From positions 186,001-250,000 of the forward strand of contig JAEZRV010000047.1 in assembly GCA_023444055.1 (NCBI GenBank): DNA of 64,000 nt. Reading direction: 5' to 3'. A program made the translations under genes and the position numbers. A model generated the notes under the pieces. That model saw nothing but the letters and a program-made list of their open reading frames with translations. It ran no database searches and had not been told where the DNA came from. Positions 44,525 through 53,177 of this stretch are shown in pieces (position 1 is the first letter of the stretch; every line of letters begins with the position of its first letter). The DNA is from Bacillota bacterium. Its GTDB lineage: Bacteria; Bacillota; Clostridia; Acetivibrionales; DSM-1351.

Positions 44525-45181
44525 TTATCTTATATTGCCACTTTTATTAACTTTTTTTCTTTTAGATGCAAATTTTTTAATTGCTTTAATTTTTCCAAAT
44601 GGAAAACTAGTAATTACAGCAACTTTATAAATAATAAAATTGCTATTTGAAAGAGCTACAGATTTTCCTAATGATTTTCCACCAACCGTTAGAGAAGCTA
44701 CCATAGCAGTAAGTGCTAGCGAAAATATTGAATTTTCTGAATCTATACCATCTCCTGCCAATCTATATACAATTAGTGCAACTGCTGTTCCACTAATAAC
44801 ACTACAAATATCACCCACAACATCATTACAAAAGTTTGATACCTTATCTGCATTTCTTATTAATCGTATAGCCTGTCTAGCACCATAGAGCTTTCTTGAT
44901 GCCATTGAATGAAAAGGTGCTTCATCTGCGGCTGTAGCGGCAGTACCAACCAAATCAAATAATATACTTATAATTATTATACCGAAAACAATAAGAAAAG
45001 AAACTACTGTAGATGCATTGCCAATTGTTTCATTAGAGAAGAAAGACATAGAAACAGAAATAAAAAATGTAGAAACTGTAATTAAGAGTGTCCACACCCT
45101 GGTCTCTTTTTTGGAACTAACATTATTAGATTTAAACTTAACTTTCTTTTCATCGACCGGATGTTTATAATTATCTTCCAA
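44525..45181 (-). CDS. oapA: OLE-associated membrane protein OapA (DUF21/CorB-like)
   Basis: 218 residues from TTG 45181, with GGAGG seven bases upstream. A basic cytoplasmic N-tail (1-30), two membrane helices (about 31-48 and 57-77), then the conserved GTAATAADEAPFHSMASRKL and RNADKVSNFCNDVVGDICSV segments, two more helices (about 125-142 and 150-167), and a very basic tail KKFASKRKKVNKSG suited to RNA binding. General databases label such proteins Mg/Co transporter CorB-like. Position directly downstream of the structured RNA and upstream of dxs is that of OapA, which binds OLE RNA and brings it to the membrane. Identification rests on context plus domain resemblance. Confidence 0.85.
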   Translation of the reverse strand: MEDNYKHPVDEKKVKFKSNNVSSKKETRVWTLLITVSTFFISVSMSFFSNETIGNASTVVSFLIVFGIIIISILFDLVGTAATAADEAPFHSMASRKLYGARQAIRLIRNADKVSNFCNDVVGDICSVISGTAVALIVYRLAGDGIDSENSIFSLALTAMVASLTVGGKSLGKSVALSNSNFIIYKVAVITSFPFGKIKAIKKFASKRKKVNKSGNIR

Positions 45182-45203
45182 AAACAATCCTCCAAAATAT
45201 ATA

Positions 45204-45823
45204 GAAAAACACGTGGCGATTTACTGAGTAAATTTTGCGGCTTAGGTCAGGCAGGATTTCCCAAATGCAGTACTGGAATGTCGCCAAACCAGAGGTTTCC
45301 CTTTAAACGCATCTCCATATCGTTACCAAATATGGGGCCTGATTACCACTTAGTCCACACTTTAATCCCCAATAAACCTCATCAGAACAGTCTAGGGGTT
45401 TTCCCCAACAGTCTAAATGACTCCTAGCCTCTTTTGCAAAAAAGGTTTCAAGCAGCAATAATGCCCATATATCGGCCAATACATTAAGCATCCGATCCAC
45501 TATCCACCAAATCTCACTCAAGGCAGGCTACTCTGTTCACAGCATCTTTCGATACCGCATAACAGGTTTAATCCCTTATCGTAGGCGAGGTGGTAAGCAC
45601 GAAGCTTAACTTTTCACCCACAAGTCAGGGTCTCCACGGAAAAGGGGTCAACGCCCGCATGCCATTGCAGATCGCCCCTAAGCCTTAACTCCCAGCACCA
45701 ACCCACCACTGGGCGTAGCAAGCCGGCACAAGGAACTTCATCGATGTGCCCTTTAACGGATTTTTAGGCCCGTCTTCAGAGCCACTAGTACTGACTAGAA
45801 TACTGCGCCACCATGTTTTTTTT
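45204..45823 (-). ncRNA. ole: OLE RNA (ornate large extremophilic RNA)
   Basis: A 620-nt GC-rich island in AT-rich DNA with no sustainable reading frame. Its ends pair: 5' GTGGCG (45806-45811, read on minus) with 3' CGCCAC (45213-45218), extended by A-rich/T-rich arms AAAACA/TGTTTT. Internal hairpins are abundant (for example ATTTACT/AGTAAAT near the 3' end). It lies between ispA and oapA, exactly where OLE RNA is found in Bacillus halodurans and relatives. OLE forms a membrane-bound ribonucleoprotein with OapA and is linked to ethanol, cold and magnesium tolerance. The boundaries are set from the closing stem and promoter; the family call needs a covariance search. Confidence 0.85.
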
Positions 45824-45851
45824 ATATAGTAAAATAAATAACGCAAGTCGA
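45823..45851 (-). promoter_or_regulatory. Candidate promoter for OLE RNA
   Basis: Minus strand TCGACT, 17 bp, TATATA. The expected start falls in the A-run beginning the closing stem, so the RNA could be made independently of ispA. Confidence 0.5.
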
Positions 45852-46035
45852 GGAGCTAATCTCCTTTTGAAACATAAGCTGCAATCAACCTGCTGTATTT
45901 GGTAAAATAATATCACTAAAGTATAACTCAAGTGATATAAAAAGCGCTTTCAATAATAAATAATACAACAGCATCAAAAGTTGCCATCGAGACAATATTA
46001 TAACATACCTAATTATAAAATTCAAACCATATTAA

Positions 46036-46920
46036 TTAATTAGATCTTATTACCAAAGACAATGCCATATCCCTAAGAAATTTAGCCTTTGTATCGAATA
46101 TTTCCAGATAAGAAATGCCTTCGGCAGTTACGTTTTCCAATAGCTTTTTAGATTCATCAAGTCCATACATTGTTACATAGGTAGTTTTTTCGCATAAAGC
46201 ATCGCTTCCAGGTTTCTTGCCCATATCCTCGATGCTTCCTTCAACATCTAATATATCATCCTTTATTTGAAAAGCCAAACCAAGGTTTGCAGCAAACTTT
46301 GATAATGATGATAATTCTTTTTCACTTGCACCACAAATTATTCCTGCTGATTCAACAGGTGCCTTAATCAGTGCTCCTGTCTTTAGCCTATGCATAGTTT
46401 TTAACTTATCCTCAGCTATACTTTTTCCTTCAGAATCCAAGTCAATCACTTGTCCACCAATCATACCAAATGCTCCAGCATATTTAGCGATAACACCCAT
46501 TGCTTCTAATTTTCTGCTATTTTTTGAGACTAAAGCATCTTCAATCATGTTTTCATATGCAAGATTTAGGAGAGCATCCCCTGCCAATATTGCCATCGCT
46601 TCACCATATACCTTGTGATTAGTGAGTTTACCACGTCTATAATCATCATTATCCATAGCCGGCAAATCATCATGTATTAATGAATACGTGTGTATCATTT
46701 CAATAGAACATGCAAATGCCAGCACTTCATATGGAGTACTACCTAGCATTTCTGACGTAGCAAGAGCCAGAACAGGTCTGAGTCTTTTGCCCCCAGCCAT
46801 CAAACTATATTGCATTGCATCCTTCAGGCTAAGATAATATGGATTTTCAATTTTTATACTCTTGGCAAGGCTATCTTCAACTATTCCTACATAGTGTATT
46901 TGCTTCTCTTTAAAATTCAT
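46036..46920 (-). CDS. ispA: Farnesyl/geranyl diphosphate synthase
   Basis: 294 residues. First aspartate-rich motif HDDLPAMDNDD (about residues 83-93), GGKRLRPVL, and second motif FQIKDDILDVEG. It condenses isopentenyl diphosphate units to C10-C15 prenyl diphosphates. The ATG overlaps the xseB stop by four bases. The 3' spacer to OLE RNA (about 210 bp) contains no gene. Confidence 0.96.
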   Translation of the reverse strand: MNFKEKQIHYVGIVEDSLAKSIKIENPYYLSLKDAMQYSLMAGGKRLRPVLALATSEMLGSTPYEVLAFACSIEMIHTYSLIHDDLPAMDNDDYRRGKLTNHKVYGEAMAILAGDALLNLAYENMIEDALVSKNSRKLEAMGVIAKYAGAFGMIGGQVIDLDSEGKSIAEDKLKTMHRLKTGALIKAPVESAGIICGASEKELSSLSKFAANLGLAFQIKDDILDVEGSIEDMGKKPGSDALCEKTTYVTMYGLDESKKLLENVTAEGISYLEIFDTKAKFLRDMALSLVIRSN

Positions 46921-47162
46921 ATGTCAAAATCCTTTTCTATTAGATTTCCGTCTTCATCTTGAAGTAATATTGAAATTTTCTTTTCTGCTTCATCAAGCTT
47001 AGTCGCACAATATCTGGATAGTTCAATCCCCTGTTGGAAATTTGCTATGGATTCTTCTAACGGAGTATCCCCCTTTTCAAGCTTCAATACTATATTTTCC
47101 AATTCAAGCATTGCATCTTCAAAGCTTTTACCAACATCAGCCTTATTCACACTTTTAGCCAT
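46917..47162 (-). CDS. xseB: Exodeoxyribonuclease VII small subunit
   Basis: 81 residues from ATG 47162, with GAGGAGGTGG upstream; the upstream in-frame ATG lies in that site. SFEDAMLELENIVLKLEKGDTPLEESIANFQQGIELSRYC is the family signature. It wraps XseA to form the single-strand nuclease. It overlaps the xseA stop by eight bases. Confidence 0.96.
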   Translation of the reverse strand: MAKSVNKADVGKSFEDAMLELENIVLKLEKGDTPLEESIANFQQGIELSRYCATKLDEAEKKISILLQDEDGNLIEKDFDI

Positions 47163-48372
47163 TAAAGCCACCTCCTCGTTCTATTGATATTACATTACAA
47201 TCTATCTTTCCATCCTTTAAACAAATTTCAATATTATCGCCAGTATTCACTTGCTCAAGCTTACTTACAATATTGCCTTCTGAGCTTTTAACAACACTAT
47301 ATCCGCGTTCAAGAATTTTCAGCGGACTAAGCGCATCAAGCTTACCAGCAAGCATTGAAAACTGAGATTTTTTATCCCTTAAAAGCATTTCATTATTCTT
47401 AAATAAGTGTTTTAACTCATTATCAAGCCTTAACCTATATTGATTAACCTTGTCATATGGCTGGCGGAACACATTCCTGGAATTAACTTTTTGAAGCTGA
47501 GTGCGGCAGGATGCCAGCTTATTTACAAGAGAAGTTTTCATTCTGATGTTATAGTTTTGTAGTTTGTATAACAGCACCTCTATATCTGGAACAGCTAATT
47601 CCGCTGCTGCAGACGGAGTCGGTGCTCTCATATCAGCCACAAAATCGCAAATTGTAAAATCAGTTTCATGTCCAACAGCTGAAATAACAGGGATATTTGA
47701 TGCATAAATACTGCGTGCAACAACTTCCTCATTAAACGCCCATAGTTCTTCCAGTGACCCTCCACCTCTCGCAACAATTATTACATCTACTTGATTTAAT
47801 GAATTTAATTTTCTTATTGCAGCAGCAATTTGTCCTGCTGCCTGAGTTCCTTGTACTGCAACAGGATATAAAAGAATTTTCATATTGCTATGTCTTCTAT
47901 AGGTAACATTAATTATATCCCTGATAACAGAACCGGTTGAAGATGTTACGACCCCAATACATCTTGGCAGCACTGGAATTTTCTTCTTTATATCACTATC
48001 AAATAATCCTTCTTTTTGGAGCTTGTTTTTAAGCTGCTCATAAGCAAGGTGAAGGGCTCCTACTCCATCAGGCTGCATGTCACTTGCATAGAGTTGGTAC
48101 TGTCCATCCCTTTCAAAAACAGATATATATCCGGTTACAATAACCTTTTCACCATTTTGAGGAACAAATCTCAGCAAAGAGGCATGAGATTTGAACATGA
48201 CGCATTTTAAAACGCTGTTCTCATCCTTTATGGTAAAATACATATGTCCTGTGTAATGATGCTTAAAGTTTGATATCTCGCCCCTTATAGATAATCCAGA
48301 TAAAATGCCGTCGCTTGAAACTAATTGCTTTATGTAGTTATTAATATCTGAGACAGAAAAAACCCTTTCCAT
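47155..48372 (-). CDS. xseA: Exodeoxyribonuclease VII large subunit
   Basis: 405 residues. N-terminal OB domain (1-100; VSDINNYIKQLVSSDGILSGLSIRGEISN) and the catalytic domain with ARGGGSLEELWAFNEE, VISAVGHETDFTICDFVADMRAPTPSAAAELA, then coiled coils. It degrades single-stranded DNA in repair. The ATG follows AGGAGAAC. nusB lies 128 bp upstream. Confidence 0.97.
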   Translation of the reverse strand: MERVFSVSDINNYIKQLVSSDGILSGLSIRGEISNFKHHYTGHMYFTIKDENSVLKCVMFKSHASLLRFVPQNGEKVIVTGYISVFERDGQYQLYASDMQPDGVGALHLAYEQLKNKLQKEGLFDSDIKKKIPVLPRCIGVVTSSTGSVIRDIINVTYRRHSNMKILLYPVAVQGTQAAGQIAAAIRKLNSLNQVDVIIVARGGGSLEELWAFNEEVVARSIYASNIPVISAVGHETDFTICDFVADMRAPTPSAAAELAVPDIEVLLYKLQNYNIRMKTSLVNKLASCRTQLQKVNSRNVFRQPYDKVNQYRLRLDNELKHLFKNNEMLLRDKKSQFSMLAGKLDALSPLKILERGYSVVKSSEGNIVSKLEQVNTGDNIEICLKDGKIDCNVISIERGGGFNG

Positions 48373-48500
48373 GTTGTTCTCCTATATTATTGTTTTAAAC
48401 TAAATAAAAAAGATAATGCAAATATAACCTCACATTACCCCATTTATCCGAAAGCCAGAACTTTGCTTATTTACTCTATTATGCCTATATTTTCTTAATA

Positions 48501-48977
48501 TTAAGTATTCTCCGTTGAAATATCTGTGCTACTGGATTGCTCATCAGAAGCACTCTCGTCATTCTTTAACACATCAACTTCATCAGCTTTTGTAACTTTT
48601 GCTAGAAGTCCGTTTACAAATGCTCCTGCATCTTCACCACTATACTTTTTGGCGAGTTCAACAGCTTCATTTACAGAAACACTAAATGGTATATCCTCTC
48701 TATACAGGATTTCATAAATACCAATCCTAAGTACAGACAAATCTATCTTAGATAATCTAGTTATCTTCCAACCCATTGAATTTCTTTCTATAATGCTGTC
48801 AATTAAAGCAACCTTTTCATTTACCCCATCAATGACATTCCTAATGTACTTCTTATCATTATCAGTAAAATTTTCATCTTCCAGGGCCATGTCAATTTGT
48901 TCACTTCTATCACTTTTTTGTATTTCCAGTTGATATAGCAATTTCATTGCAGCTTCCCTGGATGCACGACGTCCCAT
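48501..48977 (-). CDS. nusB: Transcription antitermination factor NusB
   Basis: 158 residues. REAAMKLLYQLEI at the N-terminus and PFSVSVNEAVELAKKYSGEDAGAFVNGLL near the C-terminus are diagnostic. It binds boxA RNA in rRNA transcripts with NusE. An acidic/Ser-rich tail of about 25 residues (NDESASDEQSSSTDIS) extends past the usual end. First gene of the nusB-xseAB-ispA block. The ATG follows AGGAGGAATTTTA. Confidence 0.95.
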   Translation of the reverse strand: MGRRASREAAMKLLYQLEIQKSDRSEQIDMALEDENFTDNDKKYIRNVIDGVNEKVALIDSIIERNSMGWKITRLSKIDLSVLRIGIYEILYREDIPFSVSVNEAVELAKKYSGEDAGAFVNGLLAKVTKADEVDVLKNDESASDEQSSSTDISTENT

Positions 48978-49131
48978 TAAAATTCCTCCTATGTAGCTTC
49001 AAATTATTTATTTTTATCACTAAACAATCAATTTAGACCCTACTATTAAATAATTAAGTTGTGAATTCATCTCTACTTTTGTAGCGTAAAGTCAAATATT
49101 TAGTCTTACTTTTTTTGAAAAGTTGACTGTT

Positions 49132-49362
49132 TTATCTGTATGTACCCGGTGGTAAAATCCTGTCTAGCAAGTTTTTAATATAATCCTTGTCTTGATGCAA
49201 TTTTTTACCAACATAACATCCTACAGTGACACAGACAATAACGAATACAGCCTTAATAACACCAAGCAGCAGTACACTAACAGCAATGGCAAGACCAATT
49301 GCTGCACCGAGTAGTTCTCCTTTATGAAGTCTGTAAATTTCATATACTTTTTGCTTATCCAT
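49132..49362 (-). CDS. DUF2273 small membrane protein
   Basis: 76 residues. Start KVYEIYRLHKGELLGAAIGL and two close membrane helices (about 17-53) ending in GYVGKKL-like GCYVGKKLHQDKDYIKNLLDRILPPG fit the DUF2273 family. Family members accompany AmaP and Asp23, as here. The ATG follows GGAGGTGTAATAAAT. Probable part of a membrane complex with the two next genes. Confidence 0.9.
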   Translation of the reverse strand: MDKQKVYEIYRLHKGELLGAAIGLAIAVSVLLLGVIKAVFVIVCVTVGCYVGKKLHQDKDYIKNLLDRILPPGTYR

Positions 49363-49382
49363 ATTTATTACACCTCCATATG

Positions 49383-49934
49383 CTACTCAACTCTGGAAGA
49401 TTTGTAGCCTGTAAAAATGCTTTCAACCAGCACCTTTACACTATCGACCTGCACTCCAGTACAATCTTCAACTGCAGACTTTACCTTGATTTGCATATCC
49501 TCAGACAACAAAGGTATGTTTATCTCTGGAAGTACTATAGCTTTAACCGTAATGCAAACATTTTCTCCTACTTTTGTAACATATGCTTTTGAATCACGAA
49601 TACCTACTAGCTTTCTTGACGTTGCAAGTGCAATGTTTTCAATGGAGTTTAACGTGATCCTAACATCTCCATTTTTGTTATATCTTACAATGGCCTTTTT
49701 ATCTCCCTCTGGCTTAAATCCTGAAAGGAGAAAAGTTAAACTCAAACAGAAAAATATCGAAGCTATAATGAACATAATTATTGAAGGATTTCTATATCGT
49801 AACACTTCATTGTATAAATATGTATAGGCATCTGTTAATATATTCGATTTGACAGTTACCAGCATTGCGAACATGGACGCAATTGTCAAAAAGAATGCAT
49901 ATATTGCTAATAAAACACGTAATATTATATTCAT
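49383..49934 (-). CDS. amaP: Alkaline shock membrane anchor protein AmaP
   Basis: 183 residues. ATG 49934 follows AGAGGTGG; a GTG three codons before lies in that site. Two N-terminal membrane helices (about 5-27 and 52-74), then a cytoplasmic domain with Asp23-like features (ISVEN-like LNSIENIALATSRKLVGI, VKSAVEDCTGVQVDSVKVLV). In Staphylococcus AmaP holds Asp23 at the membrane. It sits between DUF2273 and Asp23, the conserved trio. Confidence 0.9.
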   Translation of the reverse strand: MNIILRVLLAIYAFFLTIASMFAMLVTVKSNILTDAYTYLYNEVLRYRNPSIIMFIIASIFFCLSLTFLLSGFKPEGDKKAIVRYNKNGDVRITLNSIENIALATSRKLVGIRDSKAYVTKVGENVCITVKAIVLPEINIPLLSEDMQIKVKSAVEDCTGVQVDSVKVLVESIFTGYKSSRVE

Positions 49935-50167
49935 AGTCGCCACCTCTTTTATTAACTCAATGTTGGTTAACCAACTTGCGCTATTTTCGAAATTTCATCA
50001 ATAAAGCTAAATATTACCTTTAGTATAAGTTTATTATATTTCATAAACTCACAAAAATCAAACTCTTGTATATATTGTAAACAAGTTATATAAAACAGTA
50101 ATATTGAAGCTATATACAGTGTTCTTTTATACCATTAATTGTTTCCATCCAACTGCATTATAATACC

Positions 50168-50554
50168 TTATTTAGTATCTACTTCCTTTTTAATTTCTTT
50201 ATCAAAGTTTACACCTTGAACATGAATATTAACTTCAACAACACTTAATCCTGTCATAGCCTGTACTGCAGTTTTAACCTTTTCTTGTACATTCCAAGCA
50301 ACTTCTGGTATTCTAGCACCAAATTCTACAATTATATACAGGTCAATGGCTGCTTCTTTTTCTCCAACTTCAACCTTAACACCCTTTGAAAGATTCTTTC
50401 TTCCAAGTATTTCAGCAATACCACCAACTATACCTCCGCTCATACCTGCCACTTCTGGAACATCGGTAGCGGCTATTCCTGCAATGATGGCTACAACCTC
50501 TTCAGAAATTTTTACAGAGCCATAATCATCTACTATATTAGTTTCTTCGTCCAT
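50168..50554 (-). CDS. Asp23/Gls24 family envelope stress protein
   Basis: 128 residues. ATG 50554 follows GAGAGGTG. GSVKISEEVVAIIAGIAATDVPEVAGMSGG and VEVGEKEAAIDLYIIVEFGARIPEVAWNVQEKVKTAVQAMTGL are family hallmarks. It forms a cytoplasmic layer near the membrane in relatives and responds to cell-wall stress. It is cotranscribed with amaP, about 230 bp apart. Confidence 0.93.
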   Translation of the reverse strand: MDEETNIVDDYGSVKISEEVVAIIAGIAATDVPEVAGMSGGIVGGIAEILGRKNLSKGVKVEVGEKEAAIDLYIIVEFGARIPEVAWNVQEKVKTAVQAMTGLSVVEVNIHVQGVNFDKEIKKEVDTK

Positions 50555-50772
50555 AACTGCACCTCTCAACCATTAAATAAAGAAAACTTTTTGCCAGAAT
50601 TCAATGTACAGACTTCTGTACTATTACTTTATATTCTGTCCCAATGAATATAACACTATAATCAAATAATACCGTGGAACTTTGTAAATTATATCACTTA
50701 AGAAAATATTTATCAATGAAATATAATTAGATTTCTGCAAACTAACGCTACTTAATATTCACATAAAAGAAA

Positions 50773-50798
50773 AAGGCTATCCCATTAGGATAACCCTT
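50773..50798 (-). terminator. spoIIIA operon terminator
   Basis: Hairpin AAGGxTATCC/GGATAxCCTT with TTTTTCTTTT on the minus strand, about 70 bp beyond spoIIIAH. Confidence 0.65.
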
Positions 50799-50869
50799 AT
50801 ACTTTTATATGATTCATCAATTAATTCCCAAACTGTTTCACTTTTATGTATAAAGTTGCTTAATTACTA

Positions 50870-51430
50870 TTAATACATTGCCTTTATTACTACTTTATCA
50901 AAAGAAACATTACCCTGTCTTACAACTATATCAGCTATTTTTGCTACATCAGCCTTTGAAACCGCAGGAGCTTTAACAAGGATATCAACGCTTCCGTCAT
51001 CTGCAAACATTGCGATAGCATCACTGAAACCTTTTCCCTTAATCAAAGATTCAATATTAGCTTCTTTTTGGTTGATTTCAACTATTTGTAGCATTTTTTC
51101 CTGAGCCTTTGCTTTAGCTTCCTTAGTAGCTAGCTGATCGCTAGTAATACCCTTAATTGTTTCAATATCCTCTTCTCTAGTATTTTCTCTGTCCATTTTT
51201 GTCTGCGCAAAATAGTTATTTGTCTCCTTAGATGCTGTTACTGCTTCTTGTACATTTTCTGCAGTTTCACTAGTATCAACCTCCTGATTATCAACATATA
51301 CAGCATCACCACTTTGAGCAGGATCTTCTACTGCAAATTGTGAGTTGTAGCTGATTTGTAGATAGCCAGCAATAACTAGCATTAATACAAGCGAAAGTAC
51401 AACAATTTGTTTTCTTTGAAAAAATTTCAT
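50870..51430 (-). CDS. spoIIIAH: Stage III sporulation protein AH
   Basis: 186 residues. A short cytoplasmic start, one membrane helix (about 9-27), an acidic linker, and a C-terminal ring-building motif domain (about 110-186; ANIESLIKGKGFSDAIAMFADDGSVDILVKA). In the family, SpoIIIAH docks with forespore SpoIIQ and forms the mother-cell half of the feeding-tube channel. It is the last gene of the operon. ATG preceded by GGAGGGTC. Confidence 0.95.
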   Translation of the reverse strand: MKFFQRKQIVVLSLVLMLVIAGYLQISYNSQFAVEDPAQSGDAVYVDNQEVDTSETAENVQEAVTASKETNNYFAQTKMDRENTREEDIETIKGITSDQLATKEAKAKAQEKMLQIVEINQKEANIESLIKGKGFSDAIAMFADDGSVDILVKAPAVSKADVAKIADIVVRQGNVSFDKVVIKAMY

Positions 51431-51553
51431 TACTAGACCCTCCTAACATGTTATTAATTTATTATTTCTCCTTAGCTTTTACTTAAGGATTAAAACTTAT
51501 CTCAGAATTATGTATATTCAACTCTTATACAGATTATTTCTCTTTATTTAAAA

Positions 51554-52255
51554 TTAATTACCGCTTCTTTGAAACACTTGTATTTTATGTGCAGCTATAT
51601 CCAGAAGCGCTTGTGTTGCTTTGGACAAATTAGCTTTTACCTCTGCATCCGCTGCCCCATCTGCTACTACTACAACTCCCTTTACCTTTGGCAGTATTTC
51701 TTTAATTATAAAAGGCTTTTTTACACCATCAATTTCTTGATAAACAGTTGTGTTTTCTTTGTCGGTTTGCTTAATTTCCCTTGTCCCACCTTCCTTGTCT
51801 TTCTCATGAGTATTATTCTCACTGGTATTTACATCAACTGCCGGAATAAATTCGTTTCCCGAGTAAAATGTAACCATAACATCTACCTTGCCTGCTCCAC
51901 TGATTTTTGTCAAAATTGATTTAAGCCTGTTCTCCATTTCATTTTGGGGATCTTGGCTGGATTGGCTAAAAGTATCTATTGAGCCATCATTAGAACTATA
52001 ATTAACCTCTGTTCCATTGCTGGCATTACCGGTGTCACTGGTATTACTATTATCATTGGCATTGCTCGAGCCAACCAGCGTATTGCTATCTAATTCATCT
52101 TCTGGACTTTTCTCAAACAGTGTACTTCCTGCAATTAATAGCATAGCCCCTATAAGTCCAATGATAGCTACTCTTTCAATGAATTTCTTGCTACCATTCT
52201 TTTTAAATAATCCTTTTGATTTTTCCAGAATCTTTTTAAACATTTCCATATTCAC
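51554..52255 (-). CDS. spoIIIAG: Stage III sporulation protein AG
   Basis: 233 residues. Membrane helix at about 28-47, an Asn/Ser-rich linker (55-105), and a ring-building motif domain (about 105-233) with AGKVDVMVTFYSGNEFIPAVDV and VVVADGAADAEVKANLSKATQALLDI. By family it forms the large ring of the SpoIIIA secretion-like channel. The start is uncertain: GTG 52255 has only AGGG upstream, and an ATG two codons later is also possible. Confidence 0.93.
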   Translation of the reverse strand: MNMEMFKKILEKSKGLFKKNGSKKFIERVAIIGLIGAMLLIAGSTLFEKSPEDELDSNTLVGSSNANDNSNTSDTGNASNGTEVNYSSNDGSIDTFSQSSQDPQNEMENRLKSILTKISGAGKVDVMVTFYSGNEFIPAVDVNTSENNTHEKDKEGGTREIKQTDKENTTVYQEIDGVKKPFIIKEILPKVKGVVVVADGAADAEVKANLSKATQALLDIAAHKIQVFQRSGN

Positions 52256-52379
52256 GTCTTGCCCTGCATTTAGTAATGCAAGCAGTGCATGACTCCCCCC
52301 TTTTCTTCTCTTGAATTAAACTTTTGTTATTCATAATATAGAAACCAATATTTTAGGCTTACTGATCACCTTTATTTTT

Positions 52380-52443
52380 CAGTCTGCGAGCGAGCGGAAT
52401 AAGTGAACTCGTTGATTTCTCTACACTCACATTTCTCGTACTG
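52380..52443. repeat. Palindromic GC-rich element between spoIIIAF and spoIIIAG
   Basis: Ends CAGT...ACTG pair, with inner CGAG/CTCG segments. GC-rich for this genome and inside the operon's 220-bp gap. It may be a mobile palindromic unit; copies elsewhere in the genome not visible here. Confidence 0.45.
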
Positions 52444-52477
52444 TCCTAAAAATACAATTCTGGTTTGAGCTTTTAAT

Positions 52478-53164
52478 TTACGCATCTAGTACCGTTACAA
52501 CAATACAATCTTTTGGTATTTCTAGTGTTCTATTAATATTCTCTTTAACAAGCTCAGCAAGTTCATTGGTTTTCCCGGCTATTTGCTTTGAAGATTTTGT
52601 TTTATCTTTTTTAGTTTCTGTTAAAACATCGACATTTTTTATCGAGATAACAGGCTTTACATTAACGCTATCCTCTTTAATGTGTTGTATTTCCTGACTA
52701 TCCTGCAAATCTTTTTTTGTCTGCAATTCCTTTTTTTTCAGTTCTATATACACCTTTTTTATTTCTCCAAAGTTATCACTTTTGTAGTCTTCATTTATTT
52801 CAACATCTGCTTTTGATATTTCTACGCCTTCTAAATTCTCTGTTTCTTTTTGTATTTTTGCTATCAGCTTCTTTTTGTAAACACTTGTAATTTGTTTTAT
52901 CTGGTTTTCCTTTAAAAACTTACTGCTGTTTTCAACCTCTTTTTTATCAATATAAAAGCTATCTGATATGGTTGTCTCACTTAATCTGTAGTTTTGGTTC
53001 TTTAACTCTATAAATGGATTTATGATAACAATTAATAGTATAAAGCCTGAAACTAAATTGATTATTTTTTTGATTTTACCTGTTGGTATTATCATTTCAA
53101 AGAGAATAAGGATTAAGGAAATTGTTACAATATTTATTATCCAGTCTTTTAAAAAGTCCAGCAT
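52478..53164 (-). CDS. spoIIIAF: Stage III sporulation protein AF
   Basis: 228 residues. Two N-terminal helices (about 5-25 and 33-50), with MIIPTGKIKKIINLVSGFILLIVIINPF as the family signature. A mother-cell-side soluble domain rich in Lys/Glu follows; the tail ENINRTLEIPKDCIVVTVLDA is conserved-looking. It is a member of the SpoIIIA channel complex. About 220 bp separate it from spoIIIAG, an unusual gap in this operon. Confidence 0.92.
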   Translation of the reverse strand: MLDFLKDWIINIVTISLILILFEMIIPTGKIKKIINLVSGFILLIVIINPFIELKNQNYRLSETTISDSFYIDKKEVENSSKFLKENQIKQITSVYKKKLIAKIQKETENLEGVEISKADVEINEDYKSDNFGEIKKVYIELKKKELQTKKDLQDSQEIQHIKEDSVNVKPVISIKNVDVLTETKKDKTKSSKQIAGKTNELAELVKENINRTLEIPKDCIVVTVLDA

Positions 53165-53177
53165 AGCCCCTTCCCAC

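Noticed and set aside
45161..45521. Two open frames (one per strand) in the GC-rich island
   Set aside because: They lie inside the structured RNA; no ribosome sites, and GC content explains the lack of stops.
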